Assembly (NCBI RefSeq): GCF_038396675.1 | Contig: NC_088924.1 | Location: 29,861,501 to 29,925,500 of the forward strand | Source: Hydra vulgaris | Taxonomy: Eukaryota > Cnidaria > Hydrozoa > Anthoathecata > Hydridae | Direction: 5' to 3' | DNA length: 64,000 bases | Shown: one piece after another, positions 11,131 to 22,099 of the stretch | Layout: each line of letters begins with the position of its first letter | Numbering within the stretch: position 1 is the first letter of the stretch | Translations under genes and position numbers: made by a program | The notes under the pieces: model-generated | What the model was told of the DNA's origin: nothing | The model's database searches: none | Seen by the model: only the letters and a program-made list of their open reading frames with translations

Positions 11131-11599
11131 TTTACATATATAAATATTATGAAATGTACATGTCTCAAATATAATTTTTGGTTTTACATAACAATAATTA
11201 AAAAAAAAAAAGGCAATATTACATATTTACGTAAATTTCTCTATTGTTTAACAAAATATATTCTAAATAATAAGTTTGTATAATTATTATTATTAAAAAA
11301 GTAAGATATTATAATAATATCTTGCTTTTTTAAAGATAAATAAATGTTATTAAATAAGATAAAAATTCTTAGTTTTTTTTTAACTAAGAATTGGTTTATT
11401 TAACATTAGTAAAAATCAAATAAGGAACTAGTAGTTATACAAGTTAACAATTTCCAAACAACTTTCGAATAATTATTTTAAGTTTGAAAAACTGAAATAA
11501 TTTTATTCATATTTTGTTTATTTTTCATTTAACTACTTTCTTTTAATTTTAGTTTTACTATAAATTATTTGTTTAATATTGTTTATAATACAATTTATG

Positions 11600-11800
11600 C
11601 ACCTTTTAGTTCTTAACTACCTAATGCTGTATGCTAGAAGGTTAATAACATAACTGCATGGTAGGCAGCTAAATATCTTTTTAAAATAAACTATTATGAA
11701 ATTAGTTTTTCAAATAGATATCACAAATTTACAAATGCTGCATGAACTCTTAGCTGAGCTCTGTGAGTACACACAACTCAGGGGTTCCTTCTTGAATTTT
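11600..11800. repeat. Left arm of a diverged internal inverted repeat in the P-type element
   Basis: Blocks near 11610 (TTTAGTTCTT), 11651 (AATAACATAAC) and 11735-11795 (GCATGAACTCTTAGCTGAGC, then CTGTGAGTACAC and AGGGGTTCCTTC) recur inverted at 13270-13500. It is probably a subterminal inverted repeat of the P element or an older inserted MITE split apart. Confidence 0.6.
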
Positions 11801-11829
11801 TTTATATAGTTATTTGTGTCTTATATTAT

Positions 11830-11835
<6 letters not shown>

Positions 11836-11882
<47 letters not shown>
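11836..11882. repeat. (TA)n microsatellite
   Basis: About 23 uninterrupted TA units followed by TATTTATATATATACATACA. Reading frames through it give only Ile-Tyr repeats. Confidence 0.95.
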
Positions 11883-11894
<12 letters not shown>

Positions 11895-12002
11895 CATACA
11901 TATTTATTTTTCTAGTTAATTTGGCAGCCAAACTGCCAAATGAGCCAAAAAACAAGGAAAATATATTGTTATCACTTTTAGTTGAGTCAAACATGAGGAG
12001 CT

Positions 12003-12870
12003 AGATCAATTATTATTTTAAAGAAATCAACTGATCTCAAAGCAGCACTTGCTAATGCATTTTGAATTCCAATTTCATTTGGAAAGAGGCAATCTATTAA
12101 AACAACCAATTGATTTTGGAAACACCTTTCTGTTTCTTTGCATATAACACTTATGGTTGGTTTAATCAAACCTCCTATGTCTTTGAATTTTAAAAAGCTA
12201 TTTTGTTTTAAGTGAAAAGGGAGTACTAGTGCATTCTGACATTTAATGAGGATATATTTTTTTTGAAGTCATTTTATCTACGTATCCAGCAATATATGGG
12301 ATCAAAGTTTTTTTGTATTCAAATAGATTGTTGCAGTTTGGAATATCTGTATTATCGTGATCACTAACTGTTGGTTCTCTCTCCAACAAATCATATTTTC
12401 TTATTAATTCAATTTCAGTAAAAGATATTTTAGTACTAAAATCACCAAAAGAATCGTCTAAAACATATATATGAGTTTTATCTCTGAGGCTGCTCATTTC
12501 ATTTAATAATTAAACGGTACTTTGCATAAAAAGTTATTTGAATTGTTGGTTATGTGAATTGTTGGCAATTGATATTGCTGTTAAACATTTCTGAAGATCT
12601 CACACCACCAAAAAAGAGCTCTAGATGGTTTTGACTGAGTTTATATGATAATAAATAATTTAATGGTGAACCTTCTTTTTCAACCTAGTCAAGAAATACC
12701 TTGAGCAGATTTAATTGCTGCCAAATATCCAATGAAATCAGTTTTTCGATTATACAAGATCATTTGTGTAGCAGTAATCTCTTTAAGACTAATTATATTC
12801 TTTAGCAAATCATTTTCTTGAATTTAATGTCATATAATCAATCTATTATGCGAATAAACTCAACAACATA
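12003..12870 (-). pseudogene. P-element-type (THAP9-like) transposase, C-terminal half, decayed
   Basis: Read right to left. Around 12790-12690 the minus strand encodes ILYNRKTDFIGYLAAIKSAQ, then about 12680-12620 LNYLLSYKLSQNHLELFFGG, the strongest P/THAP9 transposase signature. Further on (12300-12250) FEYKKTLIPYIAGYVDK matches the YIAGY block, and 12170-12003 encodes GGLIKPTISVICKETERCFQ. Stops and frameshifts separate these pieces, for example at 12240 and 12500. The THAP finger and the first half were not found in 12870-13690, which looks like non-coding AT-rich sequence, so the gene is both 5'-deleted and frame-broken. It lies within P-type TIRs and runs away from the right end, as expected. 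Confidence 0.75.
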
Positions 12871-13269
12871 TTTATAAAATTATTTAACAGCTATTTACAG
12901 TTCATTAATATAAAAAAGTCAGCAAGCTGTAATATATAACCATAATATTTAACAGCAGGTAAGCAGGATATTTAATTAAAGTTAAGGAAATATTTCAAAG
13001 AGGAGGAAATGTTTTGAACATTTCTATATAAAGATATAAATAAATTTTTTTCAAACAAATGTATTTTTATATACATTTGTTTCTTCAATTATATTGAGTG
13101 ATTATCCTTCAAACTATAAGAAACTATTATTTACTTTTTATTTGTTTTAAAAGTTGTTATAAATAACTATAATTCAGACCTGGTTTTTTTTTACCAGTAT
13201 AAGTGACACTTAATAATATTTTATTCAAATAGTTTATGCAATAATAGAATTCAAGTATAATATAATTCT

Positions 13270-13500
13270 AGACGGAACCCCTAAGTTTTTGTATACTCAC
13301 AGCACTCAGTTAACAATTCATGTAGATTTTGTACAAAATGGCATCTTGCTACAAAAAATAGAGAATATAGTAGTAGAGAATATAGAGGGTAGAAATAATT
13401 GCCGTTTATCATACTGTTATGTTATTGGGAACTAAAAACTATAAGACTCATAGTTTTTAATTCCCAATACTTATACATAAGACTTAACTAAATTTGTAAA
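13270..13500. repeat. Right arm of the P-type internal inverted repeat, with a hairpin
   Basis: Inverted partner of 11600-11800. Contains a compact hairpin at about 13428-13466: GGGAACTAAAAACTAT, 7-nt loop, ATAGTTTTTAATTCCC (one mismatch). Confidence 0.65.
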
Positions 13501-13769
13501 TGCCATTTAATAATAAATTCAATTATACAAAAAAATAATTTCTTTTTTTCTCTAATATTTATAAAATTCATTTGTTTTCTTTTATTTTTAACAAATTTAT
13601 AAGCTTATTTAATTTTTTTTTTTTTGTAATTTGATAAAGCCATTTAAAATGTATATCGGTTTCACCGATAGGAACTAAAATCGCCGCCATCTTAGGAGGC
13701 CAATTTTTGCTTCATCTTTTTCGGAAAAAACAATAGAACCAGCTATCCAGTTATATTTTGAGATCAGTG

Positions 13770-13800
13770 GTTCTAACCACTGCAACACGGCTGCTATAAA
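13770..13800 (-). mobile_element. SINE head, 5' part (separated from 7440-7635 by the P element)
   Basis: GTTCTAAC at 13770-13777 is the right copy of the P-element target duplication. Minus-strand text GCAGCCGTGTTGCAGTGG supplies the A-box side of the tRNA-like head whose remainder lies at 7635 and below. Confidence 0.6.
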
Positions 13801-13833
13801 AACTTAATTCAAAAAACAGCCAAAGTAATAAAT

Positions 13834-13873
13834 ATGAGATTTACTTGCACCCCTAGGTGCTAGTAAATCTCAT
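13834..13873. repeat. 40-bp hairpin
   Basis: ATGAGATTTACTTGCACC and its inverted partner GGTGCTAGTAAATCTCAT (one mismatch) are separated by four bases. No T-tract follows in a fixed place, so no terminator role is claimed. From 13874 to 14280 I see no other feature. Confidence 0.7.
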
Positions 13874-14699
13874 AATCAATTAATGATTTAATTACTTGGT
13901 TAAGCTTATGACTTCTCGAAATTAATATAATAATAGCGTTTTATTTGAAGATTATATGCAATTTCAAACATTAAATAAAGACAAAGTTGATTATTTCGGT
14001 CAGCTTATGTGTAATGCGTGTCTTTGAACAGAATGTTGCTTGATGATCAGTATTTATTGCTTGGTAAGCAATGTTTGAACATTGCTAGCTAAAGATGCGT
14101 TATAGCAGACTTCTTCGGGCACTTAAAATAAAATTGTAAAAAAAGCAGCAGGTTGTAATAAAATATTATGATAATTTATTATTACTTAGTTGTATACATA
14201 TTCTTATGAGATAGAGTAGTTACGAATTACAGCTTCTTTATCTCATACGAAAATATAGACTAAGGCCTACGAGTTGCTGATTCAATAGTTGAAAAAATGC
14301 GAAAAATACGTTTTTTGTAAAATATGTTTTTTGAAAGAAATGAAACGTTAAATTGAAAAACATGTTTTTCGCCCACCACTACTTATAATGTATATCTAAG
14401 TAATTTAAAGAGTATTCAAAAACTTTTTCCCAGAGAGTTTTTAAAAAGTAGAACCGTAGTTGAAACCTTAACCAAAACCAAAAAAAGTTATTTAAAAAAA
14501 AAGTAACCACGAAAAGAAATTAAACTATTTAATTGGTGATTTTAATTTTGGTTGTTTACAGTATCACGTCAAATACAACATTAAAGAGTTTTACAATGAC
14601 GTATTTAAAAACGGAACGTTTCTCTTAAAAAAGGAATCATTAAATGCGATATCATAGATCATTTTCCGATTTTTTTTTCTTCATAAATACAGATACTAA

Positions 14700-15600
14700 A
14701 TTAACACTAGATTAAAAAAAATAGCTTTTGTAAACGCATTTGTAGCAAAGCAAATTTAGCATCATTTAATGACCAATTATCAATGCTTCATTGGCACCAT
14801 ATTGATCATTTTCAGGACGCCAACTTAGTTTATAGCAATTTTCTTAAAACATTCTTAAAAATAGATTTGTTTTTGTACTGATTTATGGGATATAAGGTAT
14901 TTAAACGATCAGTATGTAACATGATTTGATAATTTGCGTCATAAAATATTTATGACGCAAATTTTCCTAAAATTGAAATAAACCAAAAGCTTATAAAAAA
15001 TTATAACCGATGTACTAAAAAAATCTTCCCCAATTAAACAAAAACTATATATTAAGTACATGAAATCCAAATCAGTTGAAAAATAAAACCATTTACAAAA
15101 ATTATGCTAGAGAGTTCGAAAGACAAAGAAAAAATTTCAAAAAAAATACTATCTTGACTTACTTGAAAAAAAAAAAAACGACTTAAAACGCATTTGGTAA
15201 GTTTTAAGAGAAATCACTGGTAAAGATAAAACTAAATCAGGCGCTATGCCTAACGGTATTAAAGTTAATGATAAAATTTTATATGCTTCAAGCAATATTG
15301 CAGTTGAATTAAATAAGCATTTTCTTTTAGCAAGGCCTAACTTAGCAAAAACTATTCCATATACTGGTAATTCTTTTGAATTTTTACCTCAAAAAACAAC
15401 AAATCTTAATTGCATTGAAATATCCTATAAGGAATTTGAAGCAGCTTTCAAAACGATTAAACCAAATAAAGCAATAGGATTCGACGGTATCAACGGAAAT
15501 GTTTATATAAATTCATACAATATTCTATTTAAAATCTTTTCGTCTTGCGTTAGCCAAGGAGTTTTCCCTGATCAACTTTAAATTGCCAAAGTAACGGTAA
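14700..15600 (+). pseudogene. LINE fragment: endonuclease-RT linker and start of reverse transcriptase
   Basis: Broken frames before 15246 give linker-like text (SPIKQKLYIKYMKSKS, then LLEKKKN). The frame 15246-15581 reads NKHFLLARPNLA and then ISYKEFEAAFKTIKPNKAIG with FDGINGN, the block that precedes RT motif 1 in CR1/Jockey-type LINEs (there usually K-A-G-DGI). It ends just before the polymerase motifs, and a long (TA)n tract begins at 15663. A 70-bp direct repeat (14863-14935 and 15887-15957) brackets the end, so the LINE was probably rearranged. Confidence 0.7.
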
Positions 15601-15659
15601 AATTGCCAAAGCAAACAAATTTTGATAGTTGTTGCAAACAGCTATGAAATATATTAACA

Positions 15660-15783
<124 letters not shown>

Positions 15784-15886
15784 ATAATAATCTTAAACAA
15801 TAAACAATAATTTTCAAAAACTCCATAACTATGACATTTATTTATCATTCAAATTTGTTTGAATAAATAAATATTTGAAAAAATAA

Positions 15887-15957
15887 AATAGATTTGTTTT
15901 TGAACTGATTTATGGGATATAAGGCATTTAAACGATCAGTATGTAACATGATTTCAT
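15887..15957. repeat. Direct repeat of 14863-14935
   Basis: Both copies start ATAGATTTGTTTTTG and continue ACTGATTTATGGGATATAAG, then AAACGATCAGTATG, differing at only a few positions. They are 1024 bp apart on the same strand. The rest of 15960-16420 shows no gene. Confidence 0.8.
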
Positions 15958-16415
15958 AAAAAATAGAGCATGTGAAAATATTTTAATATTTGATGATCGC
16001 TTAAAAATTGATTTACCACAAACGATTAAATCATCAATGTAATTAGGAAATCATCATGACCCCATATATGAAGTTAAAACAACACAATTATTTTCCGCAA
16101 ATGTTTCTTTTATATATACGAAAATTGTCATTTCTTAAAGTAGGAGTTTCTTAAAGCATAGGACTTTGTTAGGTCACACCACGGTGTGTTTTTATTTAAA
16201 AAACTAAACAGTTGGATTATTCTCCTAATTGCCTGAACCGTTTTTAACAATTTAGTCTAAAAAATGGCATTTCAAAATTAGGCGATTATTAATTTTCATC
16301 AATATTTTAATCAATAAATTGAGAAAATATATTGCAAAATAACTTAACTTAACATTTAGTTATATCTAATACAAAATATTGTAAAATATCTAATATAAAA
16401 CAACTTAACATTTAG

Positions 16416-16422
<7 letters not shown>

Positions 16423-16458
<36 letters not shown>

Positions 16459-16540
16459 TTTTTTTTTTTTTTAGGTGCCCCAAGAAGTCCTAATGGTCTT
16501 GTCACAGAGCACCGCGGAAGTGCATATCTAACACAAAATA
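16423..16540 (-). mobile_element. SINE/LINE 3' tail with poly(A) (minus strand)
   Basis: On the minus strand GTGACAAGACCATTAGGACT then TCTTGGGGCACC runs into about 50 A residues (16474-16423, with one interruption). The same tail word ends the SINE at 7440. Poly(A) directly after it indicates insertion by target-primed reverse transcription. Confidence 0.65.
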
Positions 16541-16930
16541 TTGTAAATAATCGAAACCAAACGATATTTTATCGGAACGTATCGAATCATATCAAAACTC
16601 AAAAAATATCGTTATAAATTTTTCAGCGATAAATTATGCGATATTAATCGCTAAAAGCGATACTGATATAGTGCATATCGAAAGCCAGACGATATTTTAT
16701 CGGAATCATATCGAAACATATCGGATCATAGCAATGCATATCGAAACCCATTATCGTAAAAAATATCGGTTAGTTTCGATATTTCGATAACGATAAGTAG
16801 ATGCTTACATTTTACGCAATTTTACCGTCTTCTGTAATAAAATAGCTTAAAAATGCGTAATACGTATTTTTACCGCATACGGTAAAAATGCATATTGCGC
16901 ATTTTTACCGCATTTTACCGAAATTTTTTT
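16540..16930. repeat. Two-motif repeat block (CGATAT part, then TTTTACCGC part)
   Basis: Words such as CATATCGAAA, CGATATTTTATCGG and AACGATAA fill 16545-16795, then GCGTAA, TTTTTACCGCAT and GCGGTAA words fill 16805-16940. Order and orientation are the inverse of 200-560. Confidence 0.65.
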
Positions 16931-16974
16931 ACCGCTGGTGCGGTAACGCCAATGCTTACCTAAAACACTAAAAA

Positions 16975-17310
16975 ATTTAAGTATCTCTATGAAAATTCAA
17001 TATCAAATTATTGTAACATTTTTTATAAGTTTTTTGATGCCCTGTACAAAAGAAGTATATCTTGAGACGTCTGTAAGATATGATTCTGAAAATTTTTCCA
17101 ATGGTTCTATATATAACAAACTTCTTATTGCAAAAAAACTGCAGGGGTTTTCTTTTTTGAATCTGATATATTTGCATTGAAAGTTTAATAAAAAAATTTT
17201 AGAAAATTGTTTACATTTTCTAAAATTATTTATAAAACATTTCAAAAAATTATATACATTTTTTTTTTAAATTTTAGAATCTCAGGTACAGTTCTAATAA
17301 TTAAACTTGT
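16975..17310 (+). repeat. Short dispersed repeat, copy A
   Basis: One of four related copies in 17-24 kb (others 22100-22340, 19970-20138 and 23630-24020). Shared core: AAGTTTTTTGATGCC, then TATCTTGAGA, AGATATGATTCTGAAATTTT and TTCTATATATAACAAA. Frames through it are short and not conserved in detail, so I do not call a gene. It abuts the LINE that starts just downstream. Confidence 0.7.
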
Positions 17311-18776
17311 TTGCATTTCACATTGAATTGCAATGAATCGCATTTGCATTTCACATTGAAGATTTTCACTTTATGCAACCTTCATGTTAATAATGGTATG
17401 GAAAAAGGTATTTTAAAAACTGGTATAACGGACCATTTTCCCATTTTCATAACAATTAATACATATATAGCAAAAGACATTGAAAATAAAAAAGTATTGA
17501 AGAAACATATTATTTATCAGAATAACCTTAACTTATTCAAAGACTAACTATCCTTACTCCATTGGACTAATATTAACATAAATGATAACGCAAAAAACAT
17601 ATATGAAACTTTCTTCAAAACTTTCTATTCTGTATACGATTCTAACTTTCCTATAGTTGAAATAATAGCAAAATCTAAGAGTTTAAATTCTCCAAGGGGT
17701 TTAAAAACCTTCCAAAATCAAGCAGAAGTTGTACATAAATTTTCTGGAGAAAAAAAAGAACTGCAAACAAAAAAGTTTACAAAAACTATAAGTATATATT
17801 TAATAAAATTTGTAAAAACTTAAAAAAAAAATTATTACTCGGAATTACTTAACAAATTCAAAAATAACACTAAGCGCATTTCGGAAATAATGAAGGAAAG
17901 AAAAATCATGCTTTGGTTTTCTACCACGAATGATTAAAATTGATAACACTTGATAATATTTGATCCAAACGCTATATCACATGAACTTAATAAATTTTAT
18001 ACCGAAATAGGTCCTGAACTATCAAATAAAATTCCTATTACCAGAACTTTATTTAGTGACTTATTACCCTTGGGTAAGTGCATATGCTCTGATGAGCTAT
18101 CCTCTGATTTATCTATTGAAGAATTTGAAGAGGCGCTCAAATCTACAATAATAAAAATAGAAAAATAAATCATGTGGACCAGACAAAATAGATGGAAACG
18201 TAATAAATTGCTTTGAGCAACTAAAAGATGTTCTTTTCAAATTTTTCCTCGATTAAACAAAGAACTTTTCCAGAACAGTTAAAAAATGCATAAGTAAAAC
18301 TTATTAATAAAGAGGATGACCAATCCCATATAACTAATTGTCGCCCTATCTCTGTGATCTCTGTATTTTCAAAAATCCTAGAAAGAATTATGTGCAACAG
18401 GATATATAAACATCCTGACAAAAATAATCTACTCTATGTTAATCAATTTGGTTCTAAAAAGGATAGCTCAACAGAGCATGCAATTATCCAACTTGTAAAT
18501 AAAATTTCAAAATCTTTTGAACAATCAAAATATACCTAAGGTATCTTTATTGACCTATCGAAGGCCTTCTATAACAATAATTGAACACGGTACACGGGAA
18601 AAAATGTCACATTTAAAAAGTTTTGAGAAAGTATATATTAACCATTTATAAAAAGTTTTCACATAAAGCATAAAAGTAAATTAGAAAAAATTATTTCTTG
18701 ATTAATTTATCAGAAGTTTACATTTTTAATAAAGTATTTGTAACTTTTATTAAAAAAAAATTTTTTCCTAACTTTT

Positions 18777-19846
18777 GGGGTCGTCAATAAAGTACGTATG
18801 CCAAAAATTATGAAATTTGACACCCCATCCCCCCTGTTGCCATGCGTACTTTTAAGTCTCTACACCCCTTACGTACGTTTTTCAAAAACCCTCAATATAC
18901 AAATATTAATTTTAATGACAGATCAAATAAAAATAAACTATACTTAAGGCGGACATTTTTTTCAGGCACCCTCTCTTCAGTAATATTGAAAACAAAGCCT
19001 AAAACCAAGAGCCGAGGGTAGGCTACCCATACCCCTTAATTGAAGGAGGAAGGGGGGAGGAGCAGCAAATTTTGTGTTTTTTTGCTGATTTAAGGAGCTT
19101 TTTATTTTAGCAAAACTTAGCGGTAAAATTTGGAAGATTTTGGGACCCTAATGACACGTTTTTTTAGGGGGCCTCCGTCCCATTAGCCGCGGCACTACTA
19201 AAACCTGTTTTTCGTTGACTCAAAAAATAGATTGTCTGAAATACTCAGGGCCAGTATATAAGGGGTGGCATGTGAGCATGGGCGCCAGCAGGATTTTTTG
19301 ATGCTCCAGATAGCACACTTTCACAAGTTGTGCAGACTCCAAACTTAGGTATTTGAATTTAGTTTTAGATAGTAAAAATGAAAATTTTACTAATTTAGTG
19401 CCCTCACGTTTGGGCAGGGGTGAAAGCGATTTAGGGCTTCTTTGTTTCCAGGTTTCAGCTATCCCAATTTTTTGCAAGGGCTCCTCATTTGGCATAGGTA
19501 TAAAGATACTTAAGTTTGGAGTTTACACAATGTGTGAAAGTGTCCTATCTAGAACATCAAAAAATACGGCAGGCGCCCATGCACCTGTGTGCATAGAGGG
19601 AAACTATACCCTCTACTCCCGATACCATACATCTTTTTATGTTGGCAAACTAGGATCTTTAGTGAGAATTTTAGCTTTTCTATTGATTAGCTTGTTAAGT
19701 GTGATAAATTAAAAAATCGAAGTACGTACTTTTAAATTGAACGCTCCCCCCCCCCCCTTTTTTTTTCTCCTTATACGCTTTCGTATGCTTTTTGAAGACC
19801 TTCTCCCTCCCCCCCTATGAACGTACGTACTTTATGGATAATCCCC
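18777..19846. mobile_element. Second TIR element nested in 18590-19944
   Basis: GGGGTCGTCAATAAAGTACG at 18777 mirrors GGGGATTATCCATAAAGTAC ending at 19846 (minus strand). The element is 1070 bp, relatively GC-rich with C and G runs, and holds an internal inverted repeat at 19278-19590. Open frames inside (19353-19712 and its complement) have no recognisable motif and lie across the inverted repeat, so I do not call a gene. Confidence 0.6.
19278..19590. repeat. Diverged ~75-bp inverted repeat
   Basis: Left arm about 19278-19352 (GGGCGCCAGCAGGATTTTTT ... CACACTTTCACA ... ACTCCAAACTTA) and right arm about 19505-19590, its complement with scattered differences. It may be the remains of a fold-back element. 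Confidence 0.7.
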
Positions 19847-19969
19847 TTATACAAAGACTTTTATAAATGATTAATATATACTTTCTATTGACCGTTACTA
19901 AAATACTAATATATACTTAATATTGACCGTTTTTTCCCGTGTACGCTTCAATTGTTTTAATATAACCTG

Positions 19970-20138
19970 TTTTATGACATTTGTTGCGTATAGAACATTT
20001 GAAAAAAATTTCATAATTATATCTTTAAGGCATCTCAATATAAACATCTATTGTACGAAGCATCAAAAAACTTACAAAAAGTATTACATTTTTTTGAAAA
20101 TAAATTTTCATATAGAAGCTTTAATTTTATAATCACAA
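19970..20138 (-). mobile_element. Short dispersed repeat, copy D, with ~21-bp target duplication
   Basis: Minus-strand copy of the family seen at 16975 and 22100. It is flanked by CAATTGTTTTAATATAACCT (19949 on) and CAATTGTTTGAATATAACCT (20139 on), a 21-bp direct repeat of the LINE sequence with one difference. A duplication this long points to insertion by target-primed reverse transcription, not cut-and-paste. Confidence 0.65.
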
Positions 20139-20409
20139 CAATTGTTTGAATATAACCTGTGGAGTTCCACAAGGCTCAATTCTTGAACTCTCCTTTTTTT
20201 AATTTATATAAACAATTTAAATAAAGCAACTAATCTGATGAGCATCATGTTCGCTAATGATTCTAATTTATACATCTCTAAGAGTGATATTCGCGAATTT
20301 TTTGTCGCCGTAAATAAAAAACTTAAACTTTTATCCCAATGGCTCAAATCCAATAAATTAATATTAAATACTGACAAAACTAAATCTTCATTCATAAAAC
20401 TCTTCATTC

Positions 20410-20840
20410 GATTAGGGAAAAAAAATTTTTACCCCGAAACTAAAGCAAACAAAAACTACTTTTTGTTTGCTTTCTTTGTTTTTTTGCATTTTGGATTTTT
20501 ATTCTCATTCTGCCGAAAACCGATAACATTTTTTTGTTTTTTTAAAAAAATGTATATATAAACTTATTTTAAATAAAAGCATCCATAAATATTAGTAACG
20601 TATAGCGGTTTCTTGATGACAAGACAGTCGGTCTTCTGCAAGTTTTCCGCGTTCTTTGAAGTAATTTCTTATACTTTACAGTTTTACATTATATATTTTT
20701 TTGTATAACGTAACTTTGTAATTATTATTATTATTATTATTTTTTTAATTTTACTTACTCTGTAAAGATTCTATTATATTTTACGAATTTGTAAGGATTA
20801 AAGAACAAAAAAATTGAATAAAAAAAAATAATAATAAAAA
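20410..20840 (+). mobile_element. 3' fragment of another LINE inserted in the LINE
   Basis: Contains TTTCTTGATGACAAGAC, then GGTCTTCTGCAAG and CCGCGTTCTTT at 20607-20656, the conserved 3'-UTR tail also found at 25120-25190 (minus) and 43205. It ends in A-rich text near 20815-20840, after which the host LINE frame (IEIKKDSVIKFLGVYLDE) resumes. Confidence 0.65.
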
Positions 20841-20925
20841 AAAACTTGCCTCAAATCTTTATTGATAAAATTGAAATAAAAAAAGACTCCGTTATTAAAT
20901 TCTTAGGTGTTTATCTCGATGAGTA

Positions 20926-21228
20926 GGGGAAAGGGGGGTAATTAGTACCGCTGTGCAATTCGTACCAGCGTCATTGTTCTTTTTCTGATTTGTTGAAATT
21001 GGCGGAAACACGATAAAATCAAGCCAGCAGACGAAATATGTATACTGACCAAAAAATGGCAGAATCGAACGTTAAAGAAAGAAGGTAAGTCTGTTTCCCT
21101 TTTTTTCATGATTGTTTGTTTTAGTTTCATCAATGCTTGTTTCTATCTAAAAATAAACTTTTTCCTACATTTAGTTTTATTTTTATTAATTTTTTTCCTT
21201 AGGGGGTACTATTTAGCCCCCTTTTCCT
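20926..21228. mobile_element. TA-flanked MITE, 303 bp
   Basis: Ends GGGGAAAGGGGGGTAATTAG and, on the minus strand, AGGAAAAGGGGGCTAAATAG, flanked by TA at 20924-20925 and 21229-21230. Deleting it with one TA rejoins the LINE frame exactly, giving D-E-Y-I-T-W-N-Q-H-I. TA duplication fits the Tc1/mariner/pogo group. It has no coding capacity. Confidence 0.88.
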
Positions 21229-22099
21229 TACATTACTTGGAATCAGCATATTAATTATGTATGCACTTAAGTTTTTAAAAGCATTGGAGTTTTATACAAA
21301 GCTTGAACTTATCTCAATAATCACTGTACATAAACTACGCTAATATTGCCTGGGGAAGTGCTGTAAAAAGTAAATTACATCGTCTTTATCGCTTTCAGAA
21401 ACAAGCAATTTTTTCTCATTGTAAACCTTTTTTTATTGAAATGAAAATTTTAAATATATTTTAACTCAATGCTTTGAAAAGTTTATGATTTGTTTTTATG
21501 TGGAAAAACAATTTATCCTCCCCAGTCTTTTAAGATCTTTTCATTTAAAATCCAGCAACAAATACACTCTTAAAAAAAAAAATTGTTTAACAAACCTTTT
21601 TTTCAAACAAATTTTAAATAATTTTGTCTTGCCTATCGTGTGCCGCACCTATGGAATAAACTTATTTTTCCAAACTTTGATTTCGATCGACCAAATTCTT
21701 TTTGTCTTTTTAAAAACAAAATAAAAAATTTAATTCTTTCCCTCGATAACATTTCACAGTATTACTAATAAATTCATCTACTTTTAACTTTATTTTGGAT
21801 TTTGATTATTTTTCTCTAACGTTTTGTTGTTTACAACCATTTATATTGCTTTAACATTTATATATGTTGCTTATATTGTTTACAGTTTTGCATGTGTGAT
21901 TCTATATATATATATTCTACTTTATTGTAACGTACACTTTACAAGATATTTGTAAACTTGTTAGTTTATTTTGTTAAGGTTCCGATGATATGATCTTAGT
22001 GATCTTCTTTCGGAAACCTTGTTTACATCATGTTATCACGACTAACATTGTAAACTAAAAAAATAAAAATAAAGTATTTTCTATTTACGATACTATTTT

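Larger units (their letters stand above)
7636..13769 (-). mobile_element. P-type (THAP-transposase family) DNA transposon inserted in the SINE
   Basis: The two ends are a perfect 28-bp inverted repeat beginning CACTGATCTCAAAATATAAC. The left copy is split: bases 1-5 at 7636-7640, and the full CACTG... text at 10929-10956 after the nested element. The right copy is 13742-13769. Flanking both outer ends is GTTCTAAC (7628-7635 and 13770-13777), an 8-bp duplication as expected for P elements. The joined flanks restore a continuous SINE head. Without the nested Transib the element is about 2.84 kb. It carries a decayed P-type transposase (12003-12870, minus). Confidence 0.88.
3969..14381 (+). mobile_element. 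hAT element 2, hosting a SINE, a P-type element and a Transib-like element
   Basis: The left end reads TAGAGGTGCGC and the right end, reverse-complemented, reads TAGTGGTGGGC. Both are flanked by the same 8 bp, CTTATAAT (3961-3968 and 14382-14389), the length expected for hAT. Subterminal sequence at 3985-4090 and 14300-14380 is related, including AAAACATGTT, ACGTTT and GAAAGAAAT words and GCGAAAAA palindromes. The transposase gene lies at 4251-6786. The right half is filled by younger insertions (SINE 7440-7635, P-type element 7636-13769). Without them the hAT would be about 4.3 kb. The terminal repeats are imperfect, so the exact duplication is the main support. Confidence 0.8.
18590..19944. 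mobile_element. Non-autonomous TIR element (GTACACGGGAAAAAA ends) inside the LINE
   Basis: Left end GTACACGGGAAAAAA at 18590 and its complement ending at 19944. Similarity continues inward on both sides (AGAAAGTATATATTAA, CATTTATAAAA). No transposase found. It interrupts the LINE between the LSKAF block and the CGVPQG block. No clear target duplication was seen. Confidence 0.7.
17311..22085 (+). pseudogene. CR1-like LINE, decayed and split by four or more later insertions
   Basis: Pieces in order: endonuclease end (LKTGITDHFPIFITI, 17415-17460); linker and RT start (17950-18168, HELNKFYTEIGPELSN and SIEEFEEALKS); RT blocks at 18340-18580 ([25 protein letters not shown]); [11 protein letters not shown] at about 20150; MFANDSNLYIS at about 20245; KFLGVYLDE at about 20900; then TWNQHINYV and the C-terminal domain to about 21780. 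The 3' UTR runs to about 22085. The catalytic F-A-D-D has become FAND and many stops occur, so it is dead. Insertions at 18590-19944, 19970-20138, about 20410-20840 and 20926-21228 interrupt it. Clade assignment (CR1/L2-like) is by motif style only. Confidence 0.82.

Noticed and set aside
13834..13873. Transcription terminator hairpin
   Set aside because: Eukaryotic context, no gene ending here; it is more likely part of a mobile element.
19353..19712. 119-aa plus-strand frame inside the TIR element
   Set aside because: It spans an internal inverted repeat, overlaps a minus-strand frame of similar length and has no recognisable motif.
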